Below are positions 55,730 to 63,970 of a stretch of DNA of 64,000 nucleotides, piece after piece. The DNA is taken from the NCBI GenBank assembly GCA_934402055.1, contig CAKRTC010000005.1, positions 28,723 through 92,722 on the forward strand, read 5' to 3'. Within the stretch, counting starts at the first letter, position 1; each line of letters starts with the position of its first letter. The stretch comes from an uncultured Lachnospiraceae bacterium (lineage in GTDB: Bacteria; Bacillota; Clostridia; Lachnospirales; Lachnospiraceae). The position numbers and the translations under genes are program-made. The notes beneath the pieces were generated by a model, which saw only the letters and a program-made list of their open reading frames with translations, searched no databases and had not been told where the DNA came from.

Positions 55730-55789
55730 GAATGGTATATAGGGATAGTTTGTTATCGACAGTTTTTATCTGCCGTTATCATAGATTGA

Positions 55790-56512
55790 TTACTCTGCGA
55801 GATCGGCTTCGTCAGCCTCAAGCTCTAACTCGGCACCGTCATCAAAGGCTGCATCAATAATGCTCTCATCTGTTACGATCTCATCCGTGACTTCGGAAAC
55901 AGTAGTCTCTGCGTCATTTTCGGAAACGGTAGTTTCTGTAACTGTCTCTGCAGTATCGTCATTGATAGTGGTATCTGTTGTTTCTACGGTTGTATCAGTC
56001 TCCTGACCGGCTGTACCGTTTTTTAAACTGTTGAGATAGTCAAGCTTATTATTAAGCAATACGATAAGGTCGTTTCTTATGTCTATCTGCTTTTGCTGAG
56101 TGTCTTCAAGACTAAGCAGCTTCTCCTTGGCAAGAGTATAATCACCTGCAAGTCGTGCTTCCTTGGCTTCAGATCTTAAGCTCTTGTTATTTGCTCTCTC
56201 ACTTGTAAGTTCCTGTCTTTTTGACTTAATGTTCTGAGACATCTCGGCAAGCTTGTCACTTGAAGTTTTTGTGATATTTCCTGCAGCTTTGACATCATGC
56301 TGAGCAACTATGATCGAAGTGGTAAGCTGTTTGCTTTCGGTGATGAGTTCTTTGAGTTTGGTTCGCTGTGTTGCAAGCTCTGCGTTGTACTGGGAAAGCT
56401 CTGAACGTCCGGCACCCTTTGTTCCTGTTGCTGCAAATGCGCAAGGTGCTGTGCTTAAACATAAGATACCTGCAAGTGCCATAATACTGATTTCTTTTAT
56501 AGATCTCTTCAT
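55790..56512 (-). CDS. Secreted coiled-coil protein with Thr/Glu/Asp-rich tail, unknown function
   Basis: A 240-residue exported protein. The signal peptide is about 1-28 (MKRSIKEISIMALAGILCLS, cleavage near AFA-A). A helical, probably coiled-coil region spans ~38-165 (LSQYNAELATQRTKLKELIT, NIKSKRQELTSERANNKSLR). The tail (~170-240) is rich in Thr, Glu, Asp and Val with repeats like TVSE and TVETTD. No LPXTG or lipobox. I start at the ATG complementing 56510-56512 behind GGAGG, not the longer frame. It is divergent from a two-component operon that may control it. Confidence 0.8.
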   Translation of the reverse strand: MKRSIKEISIMALAGILCLSTAPCAFAATGTKGAGRSELSQYNAELATQRTKLKELITESKQLTTSIIVAQHDVKAAGNITKTSSDKLAEMSQNIKSKRQELTSERANNKSLRSEAKEARLAGDYTLAKEKLLSLEDTQQKQIDIRNDLIVLLNNKLDYLNSLKNGTAGQETDTTVETTDTTINDDTAETVTETTVSENDAETTVSEVTDEIVTDESIIDAAFDDGAELELEADEADLAE

Positions 56513-56590
56513 TTTCTTTACCTCCGTAATTTTTTTTGGTTTATATATACAGCCTCGCGAGCAGCTGTACTTTTCATTGCTGATGACTGT

Positions 56591-56619
56591 ATTATAGCTG
56601 TGTTCGAAGCTGCAAAATA
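56591..56619 (-). promoter_or_regulatory. Possible promoter of the secreted coiled-coil protein gene
   Basis: On the minus strand, a poor -35 TATTTT (56619-56614), 17 bases, then a perfect TATAAT (56596-56591). This leaves a leader of about 75 bases. Confidence 0.45.
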
Positions 56620-56650
56620 CGGAAATAATGTGGCAAAGCAATGACATTCA

Positions 56651-56679
56651 TTTACGTTTTTTTTAACGGATGATATTAT
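56651..56679 (+). promoter_or_regulatory. Promoter of the second two-component operon
   Basis: TTTACG (56651-56656), a 17-base T-rich spacer and TATTAT (56674-56679) with an upstream TG, an extended -10. The regulator ATG is 43 bases downstream. Confidence 0.6.
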
Positions 56680-56721
56680 AAATTTTAGAATTATAACGTA
56701 TAGATTAAGGTGGTTTTTGAT

Positions 56722-57465
56722 ATGGCACAGCTTATTTATTTTGCCGATGACGAGAAGAATATAAGAGAACTGATATATGCATTCCTTACTCAGGCCGGCT
56801 ACAAGGTGAGGACCTTTGCAAACGGTGAAGAACTTCTTAATGCATGTGATGAAACAACTCCGGATCTTGTGGTCGTAGACATACTTATGCCGGGACCGGA
56901 TGGTCTGGAGGTGTGCAGGGCGCTTAAGAGTAAGGATAAAAATTTACCGATAATAATCGTCTCGGCAAAGGACAGTCCTTATGACAGAGTAAAAGGATTT
57001 TCTTCCGGCAGTGATGACTATATGGTCAAGCCGTTTCTGCCGCCGGAGCTCATTTACAGGATCAAACTGCTGCTCAAATACAAGGATAATGAAACGGAGG
57101 AGAAAGGCAAGGTCTATAGTCTCGGATCGCTTTATATGTATCCGGAACAAAGAAGCGTCAGGCTTCACGATAAGGAGATACAGCTTACACCAAGCGAATA
57201 TGAGTTTTTGCTGTATATGCTTGCAAACAAGGACAGAGCCATCAAACGCGACGAATTGTTTAAGGCTGTCTGGCAGACAGATTGGCAGATGGATACGAGG
57301 GCAACCGATGATCTTGTTAAGCGTCTGAGAAAAAAGCTTCGTGAAAATAACAGTGATGTCAGGATAGAGACCGTATGGGGCTATGGATTTAAGCTTAGTG
57401 TAAACAAAGTCTCCGTCGCCGATAAAAATGCGGCATCTGAAAATGTCTCCGGAGGCGGACAATGA
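56722..57465 (+). CDS. OmpR-family response regulator
   Basis: A 247-residue regulator. The receiver domain has D53 in LVVVDILMPGPDG, the conserved threonine/serine in IIIVSAKDS, and lysine in VKPFLPPELIYRIK. The winged helix reads LTPSEYEFLLYMLANKDRAIKRDELFKAVW with VWGYGFKLSV. A ~20-residue polar tail follows. The ATG at 56722 (MAQLIYFADDEKN) is taken, not the in-frame GTG at 56710 that lies in the ribosome binding region. It overlaps the kinase gene by four bases. Confidence 0.94.
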   Translation: MAQLIYFADDEKNIRELIYAFLTQAGYKVRTFANGEELLNACDETTPDLVVVDILMPGPDGLEVCRALKSKDKNLPIIIVSAKDSPYDRVKGFSSGSDDYMVKPFLPPELIYRIKLLLKYKDNETEEKGKVYSLGSLYMYPEQRSVRLHDKEIQLTPSEYEFLLYMLANKDRAIKRDELFKAVWQTDWQMDTRATDDLVKRLRKKLRENNSDVRIETVWGYGFKLSVNKVSVADKNAASENVSGGGQ

Positions 57466-58892
57466 AGAAAAAGAGATCCATTTTGCATACTCTTATACTT
57501 CCGTATATGTTGGTGATCCTACTGTTTCCTATTGCAGTCTGTTCGATTTTTTATTATACGGCAAGCAGGAATGCCATGAATGAAGCTAAGTCTGAACTGA
57601 CTGAGCTAAAGGATACAGTTATTCCGTTAATGAATGAGGCGTTTACAGAAGATAATGACTTAATACCAAGGGAAAGAGTCGGATCGTTCGTAAGAACCGT
57701 AAGTCCCGTAATATCCAGAAATTCGGGAGACGGAAAGATCATATTGTTTGCAGATGAATTTAAAGTTGTGTATCCGAGAGATGATACGGATAAACAACTG
57801 GTAGCACCTATATCGCAGATGTGTGAAGAATACATCCGCCAAAACGGAAACGATGTTCTTGATAAAGTAAGCGAACTGACAGATTCGGATGATAAAAGAT
57901 ACCTGGTGCAGATATATAAGGTGCCGATAGATTCGAGACAGATAAGATACCTTGTTGCCTATTGTCCGGTTTCGCTGATTGGAGATTGGGTAAAAAGTGC
58001 CAGCATCAGAGTTTTGTTTATTTCGGCAGTTGTTGCAGTTGTGCTCTTGTTTATGCTGTATGCAGTAGCCGGAAATATAATAGGACCGACAGCAAGATTA
58101 TGTGATGAGGCAAGGCGTATAGGAGAAGGAGACTTTTCACCAATCAAAGCCGAGTTCGGAATAAAAGAATTTGATGAACTGAAGTCATCAATGGATGCTA
58201 TGTCGGACAGGCTTAAAGCAGCCGAAAATACCCAGCGCACATTTTATCAGAATATTTCACATGATCTCAGGACTCCGCTTATGTCTATAGGAGGATATGC
58301 ACAGGGAATTGAGACAGGTGTACTTGAAGATCATCGCTATGCGGCACATGTAATTGCGGGAGAAAGTGCAAGACTTACCGGTTTGGTGGAAGGAATGCTT
58401 ACCTTATCAAGGCTCGAAAGCAGCGAAAAACCCGAATTGCAGCCTGTTGATCTTGGCGAAGTAATAGAGGAAGTGGCAGATTCCTTAAACGGGCTTGCAA
58501 TAAAGAATAAAGTTGAACTGATTTTAGATATTCAAAGTAATAATTGCAGGGTATGGGGCAGTGAAGAATTATTGCTTCAGATAACAGAAAATCTGGTGTC
58601 GAATGCGTTGAGATATGCCGCAAGCAGAGTATGCGTGTCGGTGAGAAACTCGGAACACAAAGATATGCTTAAGCTGGTTGTTGCGGATGACGGAAAGGGG
58701 ATAAACAAGGACGATTTACCACATATATTCGAAAGGAGATATAAAGGCAGCGAAGGCAGCTTCGGTTTCGGACTTGCTATAGCAAGTGCGGCGGCACATA
58801 GTATGGATGCGGTGTTGACGGCTGAAAATGTGAAAGGCGGAGGAGCCTCCTTTGAGCTGGAGTTAAAACGAGCCGATAAAAAGAATTTATAA
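57462..58892 (+). CDS. Sensor histidine kinase with extracytoplasmic domain
   Basis: A 476-residue kinase. TM1 is about 12-34, an outside sensor domain about 35-175, TM2 about 183-205, then HAMP (about 206-258), H-box NISHDLRTP (H267), N-box ITENLVSNALRYA, DDGKGINKDDLPHIFERRYKG and GFGLAIASAAA. The outside domain is dCACHE/PAS-like by size only. It is encoded directly after its regulator (ATGA overlap). A nested terminator follows. Confidence 0.93.
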   Translation: MKKKRSILHTLILPYMLVILLFPIAVCSIFYYTASRNAMNEAKSELTELKDTVIPLMNEAFTEDNDLIPRERVGSFVRTVSPVISRNSGDGKIILFADEFKVVYPRDDTDKQLVAPISQMCEEYIRQNGNDVLDKVSELTDSDDKRYLVQIYKVPIDSRQIRYLVAYCPVSLIGDWVKSASIRVLFISAVVAVVLLFMLYAVAGNIIGPTARLCDEARRIGEGDFSPIKAEFGIKEFDELKSSMDAMSDRLKAAENTQRTFYQNISHDLRTPLMSIGGYAQGIETGVLEDHRYAAHVIAGESARLTGLVEGMLTLSRLESSEKPELQPVDLGEVIEEVADSLNGLAIKNKVELILDIQSNNCRVWGSEELLLQITENLVSNALRYAASRVCVSVRNSEHKDMLKLVVADDGKGINKDDLPHIFERRYKGSEGSFGFGLAIASAAAHSMDAVLTAENVKGGGASFELELKRADKKNL

Positions 58893-58920
58893 AAAGTTTT
58901 GCTAAAAGCATTATCACATT

Positions 58921-59009
58921 AAAAATGCCCACATCAATCCATAAAAAGGTTCTCCATTTGTAAGAAAGCTTACATTGAAGAACCTTTTTACGTCTTGTGG
59001 CATTTTTTT
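58921..59009. terminator. Large nested terminator after the kinase gene
   Basis: The outer arms AAAAATGCCCACA (58921-58933) and TGTGGCATTTTTTT (58996-59009) enclose an inner hairpin AAAAAGGTTCT/AGAACCTTTTT (58943-58953, 58979-58989) with a GTAAG/CTTAC tip. Each stem ends in a T-run, so two alternative terminators are stacked in one structure. Confidence 0.85.
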
Positions 59010-59021
59010 GATGTAAATGCA

Positions 59022-59062
59022 AACGGCACTGCTTGGAGAGTGCAGTGCCGTTGCTGTTTTTG
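59022..59062. terminator. Second hairpin, downstream of the nested terminator
   Basis: AACGGCACTGC (59022-59032) pairs perfectly with GCAGTGCCGTT (59042-59052), followed by GCTGTTTTTGC. Lying between convergent genes, it may serve as a backup terminator. The rest of the 264-base gap is empty. Confidence 0.7.
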
Positions 59063-59156
59063 CATTTGCAAAAACGAAAAATAGATTTAGGAGTTGTAAA
59101 CTATGATTGATGCGGGGGTTACCGCAGTTTACCGTAATTAATACCCGTATTACTTA

Positions 59157-60287
59157 TCAGTCTGCCTGAGCCGGGCTGTCCCAGAGAAGAAGCTTTGTTC
59201 CGAGTCCCTTCTTAAGTGCATTCTGATAGAGGTCATGTGCGAGTGCAATATCGAATATGACCTGACCGCTTGCAATGAAGCAGATGATCTGATCATCACT
59301 CTCACGGCCTACCTTTGTACCGTTTATTACATCACCGATGTTAACTGTTTCCGGAGCATCAAGTGCAGGCTTCTTGCCTTCGTCGATAAGATGGAATACA
59401 GGTCCGCCGATTACAGTCTTATAGAATGCTTCCTTGTCGCCTGAGATGATTGCATCCTCAACATAAGCCTCGTGAAGCTTGTGGTTATCCCAGATGACCT
59501 TCATCTGCATCCAGAACTCATCGTCTCCGTTAAGAGGACCCGAAGCAAGGATAGTGCATCCAGGCTTAATCCACTCGTGTTTGAATATGAGCGGTACTGT
59601 ACGTGAAGCAGCGACATTAAGAACATCTGCCTGACGTGTTGCTGTCTCAAGATCATTCTCAACTACAGCTTCTACACCGTAGGTCTTGGTGCAGTACTCT
59701 GCAAGTGCGATTGCACGTGCCTCTGAATGGTTATGGCATATAACCTTCTTGATATTAGGCATCTCTCCGATAATGTTCTGGAGAGAAGACTTACCGATAG
59801 CACCACAGCCTATAAGCGTAAGTACTTCGGAATCCTTACGTGCAAGATGACGAACACCTACACCCGGAACAGCACCTGTACGAGCTGCTGAAATAAGATT
59901 ACCGCTGAGATGACATATAGGCTCACCGGTCTCTTTATCGTTAAGCATAGTCATAAGGATACTTCTCGGAAGACCGTGATCCTTATTACCGGCATTAGAA
60001 CCATACCACTTGCAGCCGGCCATGTCAAATCGACCGCCGAGATAAGCAGGCATAGCAACAAAACGACGATCCGGGCCATCCTTCGGCATATTCTCGAACT
60101 CCGGCTCCTTAGGGAAGGTTACATATATGCCGTGGCTGTTGTGGTTCGGACCACCCATGACATAGTCACCCTTGGCAATAAGCTTGAAAACCTCTTCGGC
60201 ATTGTCGACACAAAACTTAGCGTCATATACACCGGCTTCTATTACTTCCGGCTCTGACAGGTACAGAAAATCAGTATGCTTTCCCAT
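59157..60287 (-). CDS. Ornithine cyclodeaminase/mu-crystallin family oxidoreductase
   Basis: A 376-residue NAD(P)-binding enzyme of the ornithine cyclodeaminase/mu-crystallin family: the active-site stretch ISAARTGAVPGVGVRHLARKDSEVLTLIGCGAIGKSSLQNI, with Rossmann motif GCGAIG, then LNVAASRTVPLIF and SGPLNGDDEFW. It is about 50 residues longer than classic Ocd, with an N-terminal extension (DNAEEVFKLIAKGDYVMGGPN). Such long forms have been annotated as amine-oxidase-associated or opine-type dehydrogenases; I cannot fix the substrate. The start at 60287 follows AGAGGT; a longer frame upstream is hydrophobic and unlike the family. Confidence 0.82.
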   Translation of the reverse strand: MGKHTDFLYLSEPEVIEAGVYDAKFCVDNAEEVFKLIAKGDYVMGGPNHNSHGIYVTFPKEPEFENMPKDGPDRRFVAMPAYLGGRFDMAGCKWYGSNAGNKDHGLPRSILMTMLNDKETGEPICHLSGNLISAARTGAVPGVGVRHLARKDSEVLTLIGCGAIGKSSLQNIIGEMPNIKKVICHNHSEARAIALAEYCTKTYGVEAVVENDLETATRQADVLNVAASRTVPLIFKHEWIKPGCTILASGPLNGDDEFWMQMKVIWDNHKLHEAYVEDAIISGDKEAFYKTVIGGPVFHLIDEGKKPALDAPETVNIGDVINGTKVGRESDDQIICFIASGQVIFDIALAHDLYQNALKKGLGTKLLLWDSPAQAD

Positions 60288-60566
60288 TGATTTGACCTCT
60301 AAATAAAAACATAAAAACCATATATACGCAAAAAAAGCCGCACGATGAATAAACATCTGCGACCCCTTTGTCACGTTTTTTATTTATATAGCACCATAAT
60401 GCGTTTATGTCAAGTGAAAAGATAAACTATTATTGCCTTCATGTCCGATTTATATTACTAATCTGAAGTAATATAAACTTTTGCTGAATAAGAGGTATTC
60501 AAAACATTAATATATTGGCAAAATACAACAGTTTTTACGATACAAATTCGTGTTTTTTACAATTTA

Positions 60567-60580
60567 TTTTGCATGCAAAA
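60567..60580. promoter_or_regulatory. Palindrome upstream of the acyl-CoA dehydrogenase promoter
   Basis: TTTTGCATGCAAAA is a perfect 14-bp palindrome ending 3 bases before the -35. Its place fits an activator or repressor site. The remaining ~270 bases back to the divergent dehydrogenase gene are AT-rich and show nothing else I can name. Confidence 0.45.
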
Positions 60581-60583
60581 CAA

Positions 60584-60612
60584 TTGACAAAAGTTGTGTT
60601 CATGACTATTAT
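60584..60612 (+). promoter_or_regulatory. Strong promoter of the bcd-etfB-etfA operon
   Basis: TTGACA (60584-60589, perfect consensus), exactly 17 bases, then TATTAT (60607-60612), 73 bases before the ATG. It is the best sigma-A match in the window. Confidence 0.85.
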
Positions 60613-60684
60613 ACGAATAGAAAACAATGTGATTTTTTTTGATGAATTTTTTTTGTCAAAAAAGCATTAATTTTGGAGGTATTT

Positions 60685-61839
60685 ATGGATTTTAAACTTA
60701 CCAAAGAGCAGCAGCTTGCACAGGAGTTGTTCCGCAAATTTGCTGAAAATGAAATCAAGCCTCTGGCTCACGAAATGGATGAGACCGAAGAGATTAACAT
60801 GGAGCTTCTCGGCAAGATGCAGAGATACGGCTTCTTCGGTATCCCATACTCAAAGGAGTACGGCGGAGCCGGCGGAGACACAATTACATATGCTCTCTGC
60901 ATGGAAGAGGTTTCTAAGCAGGACGGTTCCTGTGGTATAACAATCTCAGTTCATACTTCACTTTGCTGCTCATGCATCAACATGGCAGGAACAGAGGAGC
61001 AGAAGCAGAGATTCCTTCGTCCGCTTGTTGACGGATCACAGTTCGGATGCTTCGGTCTTACAGAGCCTAACGCAGGTTCAGACGTTCAGGGAGCTCAGAC
61101 TGTTGCTGTTCAGGATGGTGATGATTGGATCATCAACGGTTCTAAGATCTTCACAACAAACTCAGCATTTGCTGATACTTGCATAGTATTCGCAATTACA
61201 GATAAGACTGTTCCGGTTTCTAAGGGACTTACAGCATTCATCGTTGACCTTAAGAACACCCCAGGTGTTGAGGTTCAGGAGAACATCAAGCGTATGGGTA
61301 TCCGTGCTGCACAGAACTGTATCGTTACTTATGATGACGTTCGCGTTTCTAAGGACAGAGTTCTCGGACAGATCGGTAAGGGATTCAAGATCGCCATGCA
61401 GGCTCTTGACTGCGGACGTATCGGTATCGCAGCTCAGTCAGTTGGCCTTGCACAGGGTGCTATCAACGAGGCTATTGAGTATTGTAAGGTTCGTGAGCAG
61501 TTCGGCAGACCGATCGCAGCTTTCCAGAACACACAGTTCAAGCTTGCTGAGATGCAGACAAAGGTTGATGCAGCTCGTCTTATGACTTGGAGAGCAGCAG
61601 CAGCTGAGGATGCACATGAGCCGTTCTCATCACTTGCAGCTATGGCTAAGCTCTTCGCTTCTGACGTTGCAAATGAGGTTACTCGTGAGGCTGTACAGCT
61701 CTTCGGTGGATACGGATATTGCCGTGAGTACCCTGTTGAGCGTATGATGCGTGATGCTAAGATTACAGAGATCTACGAGGGTACATCTGAGGTTATGAAG
61801 ATCGTTATCTCAGGTGGCATGAATCTTAAGAAGAAGTAA
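60685..61839 (+). CDS. bcd: Acyl-CoA dehydrogenase, butyryl-CoA dehydrogenase type
   Basis: A 384-residue flavoprotein. The FAD/substrate signature is FGCFGLTEPNAGSDVQGAQT, the FAD stretch FGGYGYCREYPVERMMRDAKI, and the catalytic base is E365 in IYEGTSEV. It matches short-chain enzymes that reduce crotonyl-CoA to butyryl-CoA together with EtfAB. The start is the ATG at 60685 behind GGAGGT, not the TTG at 60673 within that box. It heads a three-gene operon with etfB and etfA. Chain-length specificity is inferred from context. Confidence 0.93.
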   Translation: MDFKLTKEQQLAQELFRKFAENEIKPLAHEMDETEEINMELLGKMQRYGFFGIPYSKEYGGAGGDTITYALCMEEVSKQDGSCGITISVHTSLCCSCINMAGTEEQKQRFLRPLVDGSQFGCFGLTEPNAGSDVQGAQTVAVQDGDDWIINGSKIFTTNSAFADTCIVFAITDKTVPVSKGLTAFIVDLKNTPGVEVQENIKRMGIRAAQNCIVTYDDVRVSKDRVLGQIGKGFKIAMQALDCGRIGIAAQSVGLAQGAINEAIEYCKVREQFGRPIAAFQNTQFKLAEMQTKVDAARLMTWRAAAAEDAHEPFSSLAAMAKLFASDVANEVTREAVQLFGGYGYCREYPVERMMRDAKITEIYEGTSEVMKIVISGGMNLKKK

Positions 61840-61855
61840 TGGAGGATATAGATAG

Positions 61856-62656
61856 ATGAAAGTTATCGTTTGCGTAAAACAGGTACCTGATACATCAGGA
61901 AAGGTTGCAGTTAAGCCGGACGGAACTCTTGACCGTGCTTCCATGCTTACAATCATCAACCCGGATGACCTTAATGCAGTAGAGGCAGCTCTTAAGCTTA
62001 AGGACGAGACAGGCTGTGAAGTTGTAGTAGTAACAATGGGACCGCCGCCGGCAGAGAAGATGCTTCGTGAGATCCTTGCTATGGGAGCTGACCGCGGAGT
62101 TCTTATCTCAGCACGTGAGTTCGGTGGATCAGATACATTCGCTACATCACAGATCATCGCTGCAGGTATCCATCACATGGGACTTAATGACGATGACATC
62201 GTTATGTGCGGACGTCAGGCTATCGACGGTGATACAGCTCAGGTTGGACCGCAGATCGCAGAGAAGCTTGACCTTCCTCAGATCACATATGCAGGAGACA
62301 TCAAGGTTGAGGGCAACAGCGTTATCGTTAAGCGTATGCTCGAGGATGGCTTCATGAACATCAAGATGAAGACACCTTGCCTTATCACTTGCATCAAGGA
62401 GCTCAACGAGCCTCGTTACATGAGCACATTCGGAATCTTCACAGCATATGAGAAGCCGGTTGATGTATATGATTACAACACACTTAAGGATGAGCCGCTT
62501 ATCGATCCTAACACGATCGGTCTTCAGGGATCTCCGACAAACATTCTTGTATCATTCACACCGCCGCTCAAGGGTGCCGGTGTTATTCTTGAGGGTGCTG
62601 ACAAGAAGACTGCTGACGAGCTCGCCGGAATTCTTGAGAAAAAGCATGTCATCTGA
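61856..62656 (+). CDS. etfB: Electron transfer flavoprotein beta subunit
   Basis: A 266-residue EtfB, starting MKVIVCVKQVPDTSGKVAVK. It has AVEAALKLKDETGCEVVVVTMGPPPAEKMLREILAMGADRGVL and the nucleotide-binding DIVMCGRQAIDGDTAQVGPQIAEKL. This form, in which the AMP of mitochondrial ETF is replaced by FAD, is found in bifurcating Bcd-Etf complexes that couple crotonyl-CoA reduction to ferredoxin reduction by NADH. Bifurcation is inferred from family and operon. The gap from bcd is 16 bases. Confidence 0.93.
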   Translation: MKVIVCVKQVPDTSGKVAVKPDGTLDRASMLTIINPDDLNAVEAALKLKDETGCEVVVVTMGPPPAEKMLREILAMGADRGVLISAREFGGSDTFATSQIIAAGIHHMGLNDDDIVMCGRQAIDGDTAQVGPQIAEKLDLPQITYAGDIKVEGNSVIVKRMLEDGFMNIKMKTPCLITCIKELNEPRYMSTFGIFTAYEKPVDVYDYNTLKDEPLIDPNTIGLQGSPTNILVSFTPPLKGAGVILEGADKKTADELAGILEKKHVI

Positions 62657-62674
62657 TTGAAAGGAGATTGAATA

Positions 62675-63811
62675 ATGGACAATTACAATAGTGCGGATAT
62701 TTCTGCTTTCAAGGATGTATGGGTTTTCTGTGAGCAGCGTCAGGGCGTTGTTCAGCCGACAAGCTTTGAGTTGATCTCAGAGGGACGCAGACTTGCAGAC
62801 GAGCTTGGTTGCAAGCTTTATGCCCTTCTTCTTGGAGATAATGTTTCTGATAAGTGCAAGGAGATCGCAGGATACGGCGCTGACGGCGTTGTACTTTGCG
62901 AGAGCCCGCTTCTCAAGAACTATACAACAGACGGTTACACCAAGGTTATCGTTGATGTAATCAAGGAGAGAAAGCCTGAGGTTGTTCTCTTCGGTGCTAC
63001 ATATATCGGACGTGACTTAGGTCCTCGTTGTGCAGCAAGACTTCACACAGGTCTTTGCGCAGACTGCACACACCTCGATGTAAGTGTTCCTGTATATCAG
63101 GACTTCCTTAAGGAGGCTTCAACACTTGCTCCTGAGAGAATTGAGGGAACAAGCTCAGCTATGGTTATGGGTGAGAAGCATGATGTTTCACATGACCTTA
63201 AGATGACTCGTCCTGCATTCGGCGGACACCTTATGGCTACAATCATCTGCCCACGTTTCCGTCCTGCAATGGCAACAGTTCGTCCGGGCGTTATGAGAAA
63301 GGCTCCGTTCGATCAGGCTAAGGCAGACGCTGCAGAGATCATCAGACCTGAGTTCTCACTCACAGAGGCTGATTTCGAGACAGAAGTACTTGCAGTTGAG
63401 AAGGCAGCTAAGAAGCTTGTTGACCTTATCGGTGCTGATTACATCGTATCTGTAGGTCGTGGTATCGCTAAGGACGTTGAGGGCGGTGTTGCACTCGGAC
63501 AGCAGCTTGCTGACGAGCTCGGCGGAGTTCTCGGTGGTTCTCGTGTAGCTATCGACTCAGGTTGGCTTTCAGCTGATCACCAGGTTGGACAGACAGGTAA
63601 GACTGTACATCCTAAGGTATATATCGCTCTTGGTATTTCAGGTGCTATTCAGCATAAGGCAGGTATGCAGGATTCAGAGTGCATTATCGCTGTTAACACT
63701 AACCCATCGGCTCCGATGTTCGAGATCGCTGACTACGGTATCGTAGGAGACCTCTTCAAGGTAGTTCCGATGCTTATTGATTCAATCAAGGCAATCAAGG
63801 CAGCAAAGTAA
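62675..63811 (+). CDS. etfA: Electron transfer flavoprotein alpha subunit
   Basis: A 378-residue EtfA. The N-terminal domain has VWVFCEQRQGVVQPTSFELISEGRRLADEL. The C-terminal FAD domain has VSVGRGIAKDVEGG, GGSRVAIDSGWLSADHQVGQTGKTVHPKVYIALGISGAIQH and NTNPSAPMFEIADYGIVGDLF. It is longer than the ~315 residues of ETF from respiratory bacteria, as in clostridial complexes. A GGAG box precedes the ATG, and a strong terminator follows, so hbd, thl and crt are not in this operon. Confidence 0.94.
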   Translation: MDNYNSADISAFKDVWVFCEQRQGVVQPTSFELISEGRRLADELGCKLYALLLGDNVSDKCKEIAGYGADGVVLCESPLLKNYTTDGYTKVIVDVIKERKPEVVLFGATYIGRDLGPRCAARLHTGLCADCTHLDVSVPVYQDFLKEASTLAPERIEGTSSAMVMGEKHDVSHDLKMTRPAFGGHLMATIICPRFRPAMATVRPGVMRKAPFDQAKADAAEIIRPEFSLTEADFETEVLAVEKAAKKLVDLIGADYIVSVGRGIAKDVEGGVALGQQLADELGGVLGGSRVAIDSGWLSADHQVGQTGKTVHPKVYIALGISGAIQHKAGMQDSECIIAVNTNPSAPMFEIADYGIVGDLFKVVPMLIDSIKAIKAAK

Positions 63812-63842
63812 TATAATCCATAATACTTATATATACTTAAGA

Positions 63843-63873
63843 AATCGGGCGCTTATAGCGCTCGATTTTTTTT
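63843..63873 (+). terminator. Terminator of the bcd-etfB-etfA operon
   Basis: AATCGGGCGCT (63843-63853) pairs with AGCGCTCGATT (63857-63867, one G-U) over TAT, followed by an eight-base T-run. Confidence 0.92.
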
Positions 63874-63919
63874 ATAAAACATTGTACAATGAGTGAAGCA
63901 GAGCAGTGCAAAATACGAG

Positions 63920-63956
63920 CGATATAATTCAACCGCTTGCGGATTGAATTATATCG
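63920..63956. repeat. 37-bp inverted repeat at the window end
   Basis: CGATATAATTCAA (63920-63932) and TTGAATTATATCG (63944-63956) are perfect 13-bp arms. The centre also pairs (CCGC/GCGG over TT), with one unpaired A. No T-run follows. It is the kind of long stem seen in small intergenic mobile elements. Confidence 0.7.
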
Positions 63957-63970
63957 TGAGGATTTTATAG

